The notes under the pieces were generated by a model, which saw only the letters and a program-made list of their open reading frames with translations, did no database searches and was not told the DNA's origin. This document shows positions 1-8,506 of a DNA stretch of 64,000 nucleotides, piece by piece. Source of the DNA: Isoptericola luteus (lineage in GTDB: Bacteria; Actinomycetota; Actinomycetes; Actinomycetales; Cellulomonadaceae). The stretch lies in assembly GCF_020297055.1 (NCBI RefSeq), contig NZ_JAIXCQ010000007.1, forward strand, positions 1 through 64,000, in the 5' to 3' direction. A program made the translations under genes and the position numbers. The number at the start of each line of letters is the position of its first letter. The first letter of the stretch is position 1.

Positions 1-145
1 CGGCCAGCTTGTCCAGGGCGGTGTTCGCGCCCGTGACGTAGGCGGCGTGGTGCTTGTCGTGGTGCAGCTCCATGATCTTGCCGCTGATGTGCGGCTCGAG
101 CGCGGAGTAGTCGTACGGCAGGTCAGGGAGCGTGTAGACAGCCAT
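1..145 (-). CDS. sodA: Superoxide dismutase (Fe/Mn family), N-terminal part only
   Basis: The 48 visible residues begin [20 protein letters not shown] and continue through [15 protein letters not shown], the N-terminal hairpin signature of iron/manganese superoxide dismutases. One of its histidines is a metal ligand in the family. The enzyme converts superoxide to oxygen and hydrogen peroxide in the cytoplasm. A strong ribosome binding site (GGAGG) lies 10 nt before the ATG. The gene runs off the left edge of the window, so the metal specificity residues in the C-terminal half cannot be seen. It is a separate unit from the qcr genes, being preceded by the hairpin at 241-298. Confidence 0.93.
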   Translation of the reverse strand, partial: MAVYTLPDLPYDYSALEPHISGKIMELHHDKHHAAYVTGANTALDKLA

Positions 146-240
146 GCTGCGGGTACCTCCTGGATCAGGCCGCGCGCCGGGTGTGGTGCGCAGCAGTGAC
201 GACGGCGGGTCGGGACCAGTCGCTGGCACCGGCCTCAGAC

Positions 241-298
241 GACGATGACCCGCGTACCGCGCCCCTCGAACTGGGGGCGAGGTGCGCGGGTCACCGTC
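241..298 (-). terminator. Hairpin terminator after qcrB
   Basis: A long inverted repeat lies just past the qcrB stop. Arms TGACCCGCGTACC (246-258) and GGTGCGCGGGTCA (281-293) pair with one mismatch, extend outward to 241 and 298, and enclose a second short stem CGCCCC/GGGGCG. It has no clear T-tract, as is common for GC-rich actinobacterial terminators. It separates the respiratory operon from the downstream sod gene. Confidence 0.7.
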
Positions 299-314
299 CT
301 AGCCTGCAGGAGAC

Positions 315-2012
315 TCAGTGCTCCTGCTCGACGCTTCGGGATCCCGAGACCAGCTCGGGGGAGCCGTGGCTGGGCTCCAGCTCGTCGTGCTCGCCGTGCG
401 AGTGCGCGGCCTCGAGCTCCGACGGGGTCACCGGCTCGACGCGGTCCTCGAAGAAGAACCGGGACAGCCGCTGCCAGCGACGGTCGGCCTTGTAACCCCG
501 GCGGCGCACACCGCGGGCGTCCGTCGCGGGCTCGATCTCCAGCGGGGCGTGAGCCTCGTAGTTGACCCGCAGCCACCGCTCGTGCTCGTCCAGCGGGCGG
601 TGGACCTCGATGTACTCGCCGTTGGCGAACCGCACGATGCGGCCCGTCTCGTGCCCGTGCAGCACCAGCTCGCGGTCCTTGCGCTGCAGGCCGAGGCAGA
701 TGCGCTTGGTGATCCAGAACGCGAACCACGGCCCGACGAAGAACAGGATCCGGAACGCCCACGTGATCGCGTTGATCGACATGTCGAAGTGCGTCGCGAT
801 GAGGTCGTTCGACCCGGCGAGCGCCAGGATGATGAACGCCGTGAGGAACGCGACGCCCAGCCCGGTCCGCGTCGGCACGTTGCGCGGGCGGTCGAGCACG
901 TGGTGCTCGCGCTTGTCGCCCGTCACCTTGGCCTCGATGAACGGGTACACGAACAGGAACGTGAACAGCAGCCCCGGGATGATCACGGCCGGGACGAGGA
1001 CGTTCAGCGACAGGGTGTACCCGGCGATGACGATCTCCGTCTGCCCTGGCATCAGTCGCAGCGAGCCCTCGAGGAACAGCATGTACCAGTCGGGCTGGGC
1101 GCCCGCACCGACGGGGGAGGGGTCGTACGGCCCGTAGTTCCAGACGTTGTTGATCGCCATCGTGCCGCCCATGAGGGCCAGCACACCGAAGATGATGAAG
1201 AAGTTGCCGGCCATCTTGGTGGCGAACACCGGAACCGCCGGGTAGCCGACGACGTTCTTGTCCGTGCGGCCCGAGCCGGGGTATTGCGTGTGCTTGTTGA
1301 GCACCATGAGGAACAGGTGCACGCCGATGAGGGCGAGCAGCAGCGCCGGGATGAGCAGGATGTGCACCGTGAACAGGCGCGGGATGATGTGCTCGCCCGG
1401 GAACTCGCCGCCGAAGACGAAGTACGAGGTGTACGACCCGATGATCGGGATCGACTTGATCACGCCGTCGGCGATGCGCAGGCCGTTGCCGGAGAGCACG
1501 TCGTCGGGGAGCGAGTAGCCGGAGAACCCGGCCAGCAGGCCGAGGATCATCAGCATGGTGCCGACGAGCCAGTTCAGCTCACGAGGCTTGCGGAAGGCGC
1601 CGGTGAAGAAGACGCGCATCATGTGCACGACGATGCCGGCCATGAAGACGAGCGCCGACCAGTGGTGGATCTGGCGCATCAGCAGGCCGCCGCGCACCTC
1701 GAACGACATGTCGAGGGTCGAGGCGAACGCCACGGACATCAGCTGACCCTGCATGCTCGCGGGGTGCTCGTTCTCGTAGTGCACGAGCGCCATCGAGGGC
1801 TCGAAGAACATCGTGAGGAAGACGCCCGAGATGAGCAGCACGACGAACGAGAAGAGGGCGATCTCGCCCAGCATGAAGGACCAGTGGTCCGGGAAGACCT
1901 TGCGGACGAGCTGCTTGGTCAGCACGCCGACCTTGGTCCGCTGGTCGAGGTAGTCGGCAGCCTTGCCGACCGGCGTGGTCGGCTCGGCGGCGGTAGGGGT
2001 CGTGGTGCTCAC
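315..2012 (-). CDS. qcrB: Cytochrome bc1 complex cytochrome b subunit
   Basis: 565 aa, the usual length for actinobacterial QcrB. It is the di-heme b membrane subunit of the menaquinol:cytochrome c oxidoreductase, which passes electrons from menaquinol to the Rieske protein and haem c. Several long membrane segments are visible (for example IALFSFVVLLISGVFLTMFF near residue 50), with haem-ligand histidines in HHWSALVFMAGIVVHMMRVF and the quinol-site PDW motif (GAQPDWYMLFLEGSLRL). The hydrophilic, His/Glu-rich C-terminal extension is typical of actinobacteria. The GTG start overlaps the stop of qcrA by 4 nt (GTGA), implying translational coupling. It is the last gene of ctaE-qcrC-qcrA-qcrB. 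Confidence 0.97.
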   Translation of the reverse strand: MSTTTPTAAEPTTPVGKAADYLDQRTKVGVLTKQLVRKVFPDHWSFMLGEIALFSFVVLLISGVFLTMFFEPSMALVHYENEHPASMQGQLMSVAFASTLDMSFEVRGGLLMRQIHHWSALVFMAGIVVHMMRVFFTGAFRKPRELNWLVGTMLMILGLLAGFSGYSLPDDVLSGNGLRIADGVIKSIPIIGSYTSYFVFGGEFPGEHIIPRLFTVHILLIPALLLALIGVHLFLMVLNKHTQYPGSGRTDKNVVGYPAVPVFATKMAGNFFIIFGVLALMGGTMAINNVWNYGPYDPSPVGAGAQPDWYMLFLEGSLRLMPGQTEIVIAGYTLSLNVLVPAVIIPGLLFTFLFVYPFIEAKVTGDKREHHVLDRPRNVPTRTGLGVAFLTAFIILALAGSNDLIATHFDMSINAITWAFRILFFVGPWFAFWITKRICLGLQRKDRELVLHGHETGRIVRFANGEYIEVHRPLDEHERWLRVNYEAHAPLEIEPATDARGVRRRGYKADRRWQRLSRFFFEDRVEPVTPSELEAAHSHGEHDELEPSHGSPELVSGSRSVEQEH

Positions 2013-3064
2013 TTGAGACGCTCCCAGTAGCTCGGGCCGATGGGCTCGTTGAAGTCGTCCTCCGCCACGAGGTAGCCCTCGTCGTCAACGGTGATCGGCA
2101 GCTGCGGCAGCGGGCGCTTGGCCGGGCCGAAGACCACCTTGGCGCCGTCGGCGATGTCGAACGTCGACTGGTGGCACGGGCACAGCAGGTGGTGCGTCTG
2201 CTGCTCGTAGAGGGCGACCGGGCAGCCCACGTGGGTGCAGATCTTGGAGTAGGCGACGATGCCGTCGTGCGACGCGCCCTCGCGGTGGTCCCGCTTGAGG
2301 TCGCGCGGGTCCAGGCGGACGAGGAGCACGACCGCCTTGGCCTTCTCCGTGATCCAGTGGTGCGACTCGCGCTCCTCGGCGGGGACGTCGGGGATGACGT
2401 GCGCGACGGAGCCGATCGTGAGGTCGGCGGCCCTGATCAGGCGACCCGAGGGGTCGTACGCGAGGCGGACGCCCTTGCCCCAGATCGTGTGACGGAACTT
2501 GCTGACGTTCCAGTCGCCGCCGACGCTCGACACGAGCGGCACGGCGATCGTCAGGGGGAAGAGGGCCAGGGCGAGGCCGACCGATCCGAGCAGCACGGGA
2601 CGGCGAGCGATGCCCGCGTCCTCGGCGCCTTCCTTGAACTGGACCGCGACTGCCTCGCGGACCTCGGCGGAGCTGGCGCTGGAGTGCCGTTCCTCGGTGT
2701 ACTCGCGGTTCGACATGAGCGTCTTGGCCCACTGCACGGCGGCGATGCCGATCCCGAAGAGCGAGATCGCCATGGTGACGCCGAGCGCGATGGTGGACAG
2801 GCGCACGCCCTCGGTGGTGCCGTCGGGCCGCACGGCGAAGTACGCCCAGAGGGAGGCGATCGTGCCGAGGGCGGAGATCACGAACAGCAGCGCGATCAGC
2901 CGCTCGTTGCGCTTCGCCGACCGGGGGTCGGTGTCGGTCAGGCGGGGCTTGTGCTCGTGGACGCCCGGGTCGGGGAACCGGTCGGCCTGCACGAGCGCGC
3001 CGTGCTCGCTGTCGTGCGGCGTCAGGTCGCCGGACGGTCCCTGGGGGTTCTGGTTCGCGCTCAC
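2009..3064 (-). CDS. qcrA: Cytochrome bc1 complex Rieske iron-sulfur subunit
   Basis: 351 aa from a GTG start that overlaps the qcrC stop (GTGA). A longer upstream reading is open but would run into qcrC. The N-terminal part holds three predicted membrane segments (near residues 50-75, 85-110 and 170-190 from this start), the extended actinobacterial layout. The C-terminal Rieske domain shows the 2Fe-2S motifs CTHVGCPVA and CPCHQSTFD, each giving one Cys and one His ligand. It accepts electrons from menaquinol at QcrB and delivers them to QcrC. It is tightly coupled on both sides (qcrC upstream, qcrB downstream). Confidence 0.97.
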   Translation of the reverse strand: MSANQNPQGPSGDLTPHDSEHGALVQADRFPDPGVHEHKPRLTDTDPRSAKRNERLIALLFVISALGTIASLWAYFAVRPDGTTEGVRLSTIALGVTMAISLFGIGIAAVQWAKTLMSNREYTEERHSSASSAEVREAVAVQFKEGAEDAGIARRPVLLGSVGLALALFPLTIAVPLVSSVGGDWNVSKFRHTIWGKGVRLAYDPSGRLIRAADLTIGSVAHVIPDVPAEERESHHWITEKAKAVVLLVRLDPRDLKRDHREGASHDGIVAYSKICTHVGCPVALYEQQTHHLLCPCHQSTFDIADGAKVVFGPAKRPLPQLPITVDDEGYLVAEDDFNEPIGPSYWERLK

Positions 3065-3840
3065 GACGACTTCGCTCCGATCCACACTGCGGCACCGATG
3101 ATCAGGCCGAGGCCCACGATCCAGGCCCACAGGCCCTCGCTGACGGGGCCGAGGTTGCCGAGGGACAGACCGCCCGCGGAACCGTCACGCTGCTCGGCGA
3201 CGTACGCGATGATGTGGCGCTTCTCTTTCGGCGTGAGGGTGGCGTCGTTGAACACCGGCATGGACTGCGGGCCGGTGAGCATCGCCTGGTAGATGTTGCG
3301 GTCGGACGTCTCGAGCAGCGCCGGGGCGTACTTGCCCTCGGACAGTGCGCCACCGGCACCGACGGCGTTGTGGCACATCGCGCAGTTCGTGCGGAACAGG
3401 GCCATGCCCTCGGCGGCGTCGCCCTCGGCGGCGTCGACCTGCTCGTCGGTGGGGATGGCCGGGCCGGGGCCCAGGGAGGCGACGTAGGCGGCGAGCGCGG
3501 CGGTCTGCTCCTCGTCCATCTGCGGCGGCTTGGCCGCGGCCTGCGGTCCGCTCATCTGCATCGGCATGCGGCCGGTGGACACCTGGAAGTCCACCGCCGC
3601 CGCGCCGACGCCCACGAGGGACGGAGCCTCGGTGGTGCCCTCGGCGTTCGGGCCGTGGCAGGTGGCGCAGTTGGCCTGGAAGAGCTTCTTCCCGGTCTCG
3701 ATGTCCTCGGTGCTGGCGGTGTCGGCCTGAGCCGGGCTCGGAGCCAGCGCGGCGTAGACACCGCCGGTGACCAGCAGCGCCAGCAACAGCAGCACGACCG
3801 GCGCGAACCGGTGGTGCCTGCGGGCGGCGAGTGCCTTCAC
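3061..3840 (-). CDS. qcrC: Cytochrome bc1 complex diheme cytochrome c subunit
   Basis: 259 aa from a GTG preceded by GAGGA. The N-terminal membrane anchor (FAPVVLLLLALLVTGGVYAA) is followed by two haem c binding sites, CATCHGP and CAMCHNA, and a C-terminal membrane helix (LWAWIVGLGLIIGAAVWIGA). Tandem c-type haems in QcrC replace a separate soluble cytochrome c in actinobacteria and wire the bc1 complex directly to the aa3 oxidase. This fits the adjacent ctaE. An upstream in-frame ATG at 3891 exists, but it lacks a ribosome binding site and would delay the signal anchor. Confidence 0.96.
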   Translation of the reverse strand: MKALAARRHHRFAPVVLLLLALLVTGGVYAALAPSPAQADTASTEDIETGKKLFQANCATCHGPNAEGTTEAPSLVGVGAAAVDFQVSTGRMPMQMSGPQAAAKPPQMDEEQTAALAAYVASLGPGPAIPTDEQVDAAEGDAAEGMALFRTNCAMCHNAVGAGGALSEGKYAPALLETSDRNIYQAMLTGPQSMPVFNDATLTPKEKRHIIAYVAEQRDGSAGGLSLGNLGPVSEGLWAWIVGLGLIIGAAVWIGAKSS

Positions 3841-3913
3841 GAAATGATCCTCGTCTCGCAGATGGAAGGTGCAGGGTCGGTGAGCCGGCATCGGTGCCGG
3901 CCGGGGTCAAGGG

Positions 3914-4567
3914 TCAGCGCAGGATGTAGATGACCATGAACAGCGCGATCCACACCACGTCGACGAAGTGCCAGTAGTACGACGTGACGATGGCCGTGGT
4001 GGCCTCGTGGTGGCCGAAGCGCCGCGCGGCGAACGAGCGGCCGAGCAGGAACAGGAAGGCGATGAGGCCACCGACCACGTGGAGGCCGTGGAAGCCGGTG
4101 GTCAGGTAGAAGACCGAGCCGTAGGCGGTGGACGAGATCGTCACGCCCTCGTGGACGAGCTCGGCGTACTCGAAGATCTGACCGCCGATGAAGAACGCAC
4201 CCATGAGGTACGTCAGCGTCATCCACTCGTTCATGCCCCAGCGGTGCACGGCCAGGAGGGAGCCGGTGCGCACCGGCTGGAACCGCTCGGCGGCCCACAC
4301 GCCCATCTGGCACGTCACGGAGGACAGCACCAGGACGGTCGTGTTGATCGCGGCGAAGGTGAGGTTGAGCTTGCCCGCCTCGGCGGCCCACTCGGCCTCG
4401 GGCATCACCGAGCGAACGGTGAAGTACATCGCGAACAGTCCCGCGAAGAACATGAGTTCGCTCGCGAGCCACACGATCGTCCCGACCGACACGGGGTTCG
4501 GACGGTTGACGCTCACGTGCTGGTGGGCATGGGGGGCAGCAGCCGTTGCGGTCGACACGTCAGCCAT
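3914..4567 (-). CDS. ctaE: Cytochrome c oxidase subunit III
   Basis: About 217 aa. Heme-copper oxidase subunit III of the aa3-type terminal oxidase, a membrane protein with several long hydrophobic helices (for example [20 protein letters not shown] and [19 protein letters not shown]). The conserved GFHGLHV and [13 protein letters not shown] motifs are present. It is the first gene of the leftward ctaE-qcrCAB unit, 73 nt before qcrC. I chose the ATG at 4567. Another ATG four codons upstream (4579) is possible, and neither has a strong ribosome binding site. The gene is divergent from the receiver protein at 4791. Confidence 0.94.
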   Translation of the reverse strand: MADVSTATAAAPHAHQHVSVNRPNPVSVGTIVWLASELMFFAGLFAMYFTVRSVMPEAEWAAEAGKLNLTFAAINTTVLVLSSVTCQMGVWAAERFQPVRTGSLLAVHRWGMNEWMTLTYLMGAFFIGGQIFEYAELVHEGVTISSTAYGSVFYLTTGFHGLHVVGGLIAFLFLLGRSFAARRFGHHEATTAIVTSYYWHFVDVVWIALFMVIYILR

Positions 4568-4790
4568 TATGGCCGACATACGCCTGGTTCGAGCCACCGG
4601 AGGAGGGGTGAGCCGGGGATCGGATGCACAGGATCTGCGAGATCTCGCCACTTGACGGCCACGATCTGACGGTTCCCTGTGGAGTGCCACGAAAACGCCA
4701 CGTTCGGCGGCTGACCGAGGTGACGCAGGTGTGCCACGATGCCAGCAAACACGGGCACGAGGGTGTGCCCCACCGGGAAGGGAAGGCTCG
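4568..4790. promoter_or_regulatory. Divergent intergenic region ctaE / receiver protein
   Basis: A 223-bp gap between two outward-facing genes. It must hold the promoter of the respiratory operon (leftward) and of the receiver gene (rightward). It is less GC-rich than its surroundings. I see a TTGACG hexamer at 4653-4658 on the plus strand but no convincing paired -10 box, and I could not identify an operator. Confidence 0.4.
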
Positions 4791-5201
4791 ATGACGCAGC
4801 AGTCGACGGACCCGCGGCAGGGCCCGCGCATCCTCGTGTACAGCGACGACCACACGGTGCGGGAGCAGGTGCGCCTGGCGGTGGGGCCACGCCTGCGCGC
4901 GCACGCCCCCGAGATCGGCTGGACGGAGGTCGCGACGGCGGCGACGCTCCTGGCCGCCGCCGACAAGGGTGGGTGGGACCTGCTGGTCCTGGACGGCGAG
5001 GCTGACAAGTCCGGTGGCATGGGCCTGTGCCGCCAGCTCAAGAACGAGATCTACCGCTGCCCGCCGGTCCTGGTACTCACCGGCAGGCGGGACGACGGAT
5101 GGCTAGCATCATGGTCGCTCGCCGATGCCGTGGTCGCGCGGCCGCTCGACCCCTTCGAGCTGCAGCGTGCGGTGGCGGGCTTCCTGACCGCAGCCGCCTG
5201 A
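4791..5201 (+). CDS. Orphan single-domain response-regulator-like protein
   Basis: 136 aa, essentially one receiver domain with no output domain. Visible features are an acidic pair (D19, D20), the likely phospho-acceptor D68 in LLVLDGE, and T97 in VLVLT. The usual lysine before the cis-proline is arginine (R117 in VARPLDP), so phosphorylation-driven switching may be weak or absent. No histidine kinase gene is nearby. The ATG is preceded by GGGAAGGGAAGG. It is divergent from the ctaE-qcrCAB respiratory genes and 61 bp before trpD. The role is unknown; partner-protein signalling or a pseudo-receiver are both possible. Confidence 0.85.
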   Translation: MTQQSTDPRQGPRILVYSDDHTVREQVRLAVGPRLRAHAPEIGWTEVATAATLLAAADKGGWDLLVLDGEADKSGGMGLCRQLKNEIYRCPPVLVLTGRRDDGWLASWSLADAVVARPLDPFELQRAVAGFLTAAA

Positions 5202-5262
5202 ACCCGCCCGCCGGCCCCGTGCCGGCCGGCCGGCGCCGGGCACCGTACCGAAGGGACCCACC

Positions 5263-6354
5263 GTGGCCACCATCGACCCGGCCGCCGGCCGCACCGCCGA
5301 GCTGACCGCCGAGCTGACCTGGCCCGGCCTCCTCTCCGACCTGGTCGCCGGGCGCGACCTCACCGCCGAGGCGACCGCGTGGGCCATGGACCAGGTCATG
5401 GCGGGCGAGGTACCCCCCACGCGGCTCGCGGGCTTCCTGGTGGGCCTGCGGTCCAAGGGCGAGACGGCCGCGGAGCTGACGGGGCTCGCGACCGCGATGC
5501 TCGACCACGCCACCCGGATCGAGGTCCCCGGCCCCACGGTCGACATCGTCGGCACGGGCGGGGACCGCCACCACACCGTGAACGTCTCGACGATGGCCGC
5601 CGTCGTCCTCGCGGGCGCCGGCCTGCGGGTGGTCAAGCACGGCAACCGCGCCGCGTCGTCGTCGTCCGGCTCGGCCGACGTGCTCGAGGCCCTGGGCGTC
5701 CGCCTGGACCAGGCGCCGGAGCAGGTGCAGCGCCTGGCCGCCGAGGTGGGCATCACCTTCTGCTTCGCGGGGCTCTTCCACCCGTCCATGCGGCACGCGG
5801 GCGTGGTGCGGCGCGATCTCGGCATCGCGACGGCGTTCAACTTCCTGGGCCCCCTGACGAACCCCGCCCAGCCCGGGGCGACGGCGGTCGGGTGCGCCGA
5901 CGCGCGGATGGCGCCCCTCATGGCGGGGGTGTTCGCGGCGCGGGGTACCGACGCGCTGGTGTTCCGTGGCGACGACGGTCTCGACGAGCTCGCTGCGACC
6001 GGAGCCTCGACGGTGTGGGAGGTGCGCGCGGGTCAGGTGACCGAGCAGCGGCTCGACGCGGCGGCCGACCTCGGTCTCCAGCGGATCTCGGTCGCCGACC
6101 TGCGCGGGGCGGACGCCGTGCACAACGCCGGGGTGGCCCGGGCCGTGTTCGACGGCACGGACCGCGGCCCCGTGCGCGAGACGGTGCTCCTCAACGCGGC
6201 CGCGGCGATCGTGGCCGACGGGAGCCTGCCCGGCACCGCGACCGGGACCCTCGTCGAACGGCTCGCCGCGGCGACGGAGCACGCCGCGCGCAGCGTGGAC
6301 GACGGAGCGGCCGCCGCGGCGCTCGAGCGCTGGGTCGCCGCGACCCGGGCGTGA
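5263..6354 (+). CDS. trpD: Anthranilate phosphoribosyltransferase
   Basis: 363 aa from a GTG start. It transfers phosphoribose from PRPP to anthranilate, the second step of tryptophan synthesis. The signature [18 protein letters not shown] (PRPP binding) and the glycine/serine-rich [21 protein letters not shown] region (anthranilate and PRPP sites) are present, and the length is normal. No other trp gene is adjacent, so trpD stands alone here, next to the respiratory operon as in other actinobacteria. It is convergent with the RAM-domain gene at 6370, 15 bp away. Confidence 0.96.
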   Translation: MATIDPAAGRTAELTAELTWPGLLSDLVAGRDLTAEATAWAMDQVMAGEVPPTRLAGFLVGLRSKGETAAELTGLATAMLDHATRIEVPGPTVDIVGTGGDRHHTVNVSTMAAVVLAGAGLRVVKHGNRAASSSSGSADVLEALGVRLDQAPEQVQRLAAEVGITFCFAGLFHPSMRHAGVVRRDLGIATAFNFLGPLTNPAQPGATAVGCADARMAPLMAGVFAARGTDALVFRGDDGLDELAATGASTVWEVRAGQVTEQRLDAAADLGLQRISVADLRGADAVHNAGVARAVFDGTDRGPVRETVLLNAAAAIVADGSLPGTATGTLVERLAAATEHAARSVDDGAAAAALERWVAATRA

Positions 6355-6369
6355 CGGGGGAGCCGCTGC

Positions 6370-6651
6370 TCAGTCGTCGAGACCGAGGGCGAACGCCTGC
6401 TCCAGGTCGAGGTTCGAGTACGTGCGGAACGCGATGAGCGTCTCCGTGCGCACGACCCCGGGGACCTTGCTGATCCCGTCGGCGATGGCGTCGGCCAGCT
6501 CGGTGTGCTCGCGGACGCGGACCATGGCGACCAGGTCCGCCTTGCCGGTCACGGAGTAGACCTCGCTGACGCCCTTGAGGGCGGTGACCTTGGTGGCGAC
6601 CTCGGGGATCTGGTCGGCCTCGGTGTCGATGAGCACGATCGCGGTCAGCAT
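6370..6651 (-). CDS. Stand-alone RAM (Lrp/AsnC ligand-binding) domain protein
   Basis: 93 aa, equivalent to only the C-terminal effector-binding RAM domain of Lrp/AsnC regulators (MLTAIVLIDTEADQIPEVAT to the end). There is no helix-turn-helix, so it cannot bind DNA in the usual way. Free-standing RAM proteins form rings that bind amino acids or act as dimerisation partners for full Lrp proteins. Its start codon lies inside the last codons of the DnaQ/GIY-YIG gene (7-nt overlap), so the two are probably co-translated. The ligand is unknown. Confidence 0.9.
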   Translation of the reverse strand: MLTAIVLIDTEADQIPEVATKVTALKGVSEVYSVTGKADLVAMVRVREHTELADAIADGISKVPGVVRTETLIAFRTYSNLDLEQAFALGLDD

Positions 6652-8408
6652 GCCGTCATCGTAGCCACGGCGTCGTCCTCCCGGGCACCGGGCGCGACCG
6701 CCGCCGCGACCCGGGCCAGGTCGGTGTGGGCGGCGGCGGAGCGCACCGGCCACGACCAGGGGTCGCTGACGTGGACCAGGCGCACGCCGGGCTGCTCGAG
6801 CCAGGCCAGGACGAGCGCCGCCTCCTCCGGGTGGCAGGCGGGTGCGGGGGCCACGGGCGGCTCCACCACCTCGGCGGTGGCCCGCAGCGCGTCCACCACG
6901 GGCAACGGGTCCTCGTCCGGCCCCGTGACCGCCGTCGCCGCGAGGCGTGCGTGCTTGACGACGACCAGCTCCCAGCCGCCCGCCATCGACCCCGGACCCA
7001 CGGAGACGGGCCGGGCGGCGACGAGCTCGGCGCACCGGGCCAGCGGCCCCAGCCGCTGTGCCCGCGCCGCGCCCTGCACGAACGACCGCAGCCGCTGGGT
7101 GACGTGGCCGGCCTCCTCGTACCGCTCCTGGGCGGCGAGCCGGCCGACCCGCGCCGCGAGGGCGTCGACGACGAGGGCCGGGTCGGCCGTGAGCGCCGTC
7201 CGGGCCGCCGCCGCCACGCCGTCGTACGAGGCGTCCGCCGCGCCGACCGCGGTGCAGGGCGCCGAGCAGCGTCCCATGCCCGCCAGCGCGCACGGGCTCC
7301 CCGCCACGCGGGCCACGCGGGGCAGGCGCGCCGTGCACTGCCGCAGGGGGAGGGCGTCGTGCAGGGCGTCGACGGCGGCCAGGGCGGCCTGGCGCGACGG
7401 GTACGGTCCGATGTGCGGGGTGCCGGGGCGCACGTCCCGCACGACGGACAGGCGGGGATAGGGCTCGTCGGTGAGGCGCACCCAGGACTGCCGCTCGGGG
7501 TGCTTCGAACGTCGGTTGTACCGCGGGGCGTGCTCGGCGATGAGGCGCAGCTCGCGCACCTGCGCCTCCAGCGGCGTCGCGCACACGATCGGCGTGACGG
7601 CGTGGGCGATGCGCACCATCTCGGTGATGCGGCCGCGCTTCTCCGCCGCGGTGAAGTACGACCGCACCCGCTTGCGCAGGTTCGTCGACGTCCCGACGTA
7701 CAGGACCTCGTCGCCGGGTCCGCGGAACAGGTAGACGCCGGGCGCCTCGGGCAGCGGGTCGGCCAGCGTGCGCTTGCGGCGGACGTCGGGCGGCACGGGG
7801 TCGGCCGCGGTGGCGAGGTCCTCGAGGTGGGTGATGCCCAGGGGGGCGAGCCGGTCGAGCAGGGCGTGCAGGACGTCGACGGTGGCGCGGGCGTCCGCCA
7901 GGGCGCGGTGCTCGGGGGTGACCGTGGCGCGGAACAGGGCGGCCAGCGTGGACAGCTTGTGGTTCGGCGCCTCGTCGCGGGTCACGACCCGCCGCGCGAG
8001 CGGCACGGTGTCCACGACCCGGAAGCCCGGCCAGTCGTAGCCCAGGCGCTGGCACGCCGCCCGCAGGAAGCCGACGTCGAACGGGGCGTTGTGCGCCACC
8101 AGGACGGCGTCGCGGGCGAACTCGAGGAAGCTCGGCAGCACCAGGTCGATCGGCGGTGCGGTGGCCACCATCGCCGTCGTGATGCCCGTGAGGCGGGCGA
8201 CGAAGGCGGGCACGGGGTGACCCGGGTCGACCAGGGACTGCAGCTCGCCGAGGACCTCGCCGCCGCGGACCTTCACCGCGCCGATCTCGGTGATCCCGCT
8301 GTCCGCGGCCCGGCCGCCCGTGGTCTCGAGGTCGACGACGACGAACGTGACGTCGCTCAACGGGGTGCCGAGGTCCTCGAAGGACGGTTGGACGGCGGCG
8401 CTCGGCAT
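6645..8408 (-). CDS. DEDDh exonuclease fused to a GIY-YIG (UvrC/Cho-like) nuclease domain
   Basis: 587 aa. Residues about 19-185 are a DnaQ-type 3'-5' exonuclease: ExoI VVVDLETTGG (D26, E28), ExoII HNAPFDVGFL and ExoIII HRALADARAT. Residues about 215-300 are a GIY-YIG endonuclease domain (GVYLFRG then VLYVGTSTNLRKRVRSYF). A UvrC-type cysteine cluster (CTARLP, CALAGMGRCSAPC) and a UVR-like helical hairpin (RLAAQERYEEAGHVTQRL) follow. The fusion matches the actinobacterial Rv2191 type and probably acts in DNA repair. The start is supported by a -10 box TACGGT (8416-8421) 7 nt before the ATG, suggesting a leaderless mRNA. Confidence 0.93.
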   Translation of the reverse strand: MPSAAVQPSFEDLGTPLSDVTFVVVDLETTGGRAADSGITEIGAVKVRGGEVLGELQSLVDPGHPVPAFVARLTGITTAMVATAPPIDLVLPSFLEFARDAVLVAHNAPFDVGFLRAACQRLGYDWPGFRVVDTVPLARRVVTRDEAPNHKLSTLAALFRATVTPEHRALADARATVDVLHALLDRLAPLGITHLEDLATAADPVPPDVRRKRTLADPLPEAPGVYLFRGPGDEVLYVGTSTNLRKRVRSYFTAAEKRGRITEMVRIAHAVTPIVCATPLEAQVRELRLIAEHAPRYNRRSKHPERQSWVRLTDEPYPRLSVVRDVRPGTPHIGPYPSRQAALAAVDALHDALPLRQCTARLPRVARVAGSPCALAGMGRCSAPCTAVGAADASYDGVAAAARTALTADPALVVDALAARVGRLAAQERYEEAGHVTQRLRSFVQGAARAQRLGPLARCAELVAARPVSVGPGSMAGGWELVVVKHARLAATAVTGPDEDPLPVVDALRATAEVVEPPVAPAPACHPEEAALVLAWLEQPGVRLVHVSDPWSWPVRSAAAHTDLARVAAAVAPGAREDDAVATMTAC

Positions 8409-8443
8409 GGTGGGGACCGTAGCGGCGGCCACCGACACGACGA

Positions 8444-8500
8444 AGCCCCGCCGGTCGGGCGTGACGAGACCAGGTCTCGCCATGCCCGACCGGCGGGGCT
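8444..8500 (-). terminator. Long near-perfect hairpin between fadD and the nuclease gene
   Basis: Arms AGCCCCGCCGGTCGGGC (8444-8460) and GCCCGACCGGCGGGGCT (8484-8500) pair perfectly over 17 bp. A second stem lies inside (CGAGAC/GTCTCG). It sits just after the fadD stop and before the -10 box of the next minus-strand gene, so it should end fadD transcription. Confidence 0.8.
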
Positions 8501-8506
8501 GCGGGG

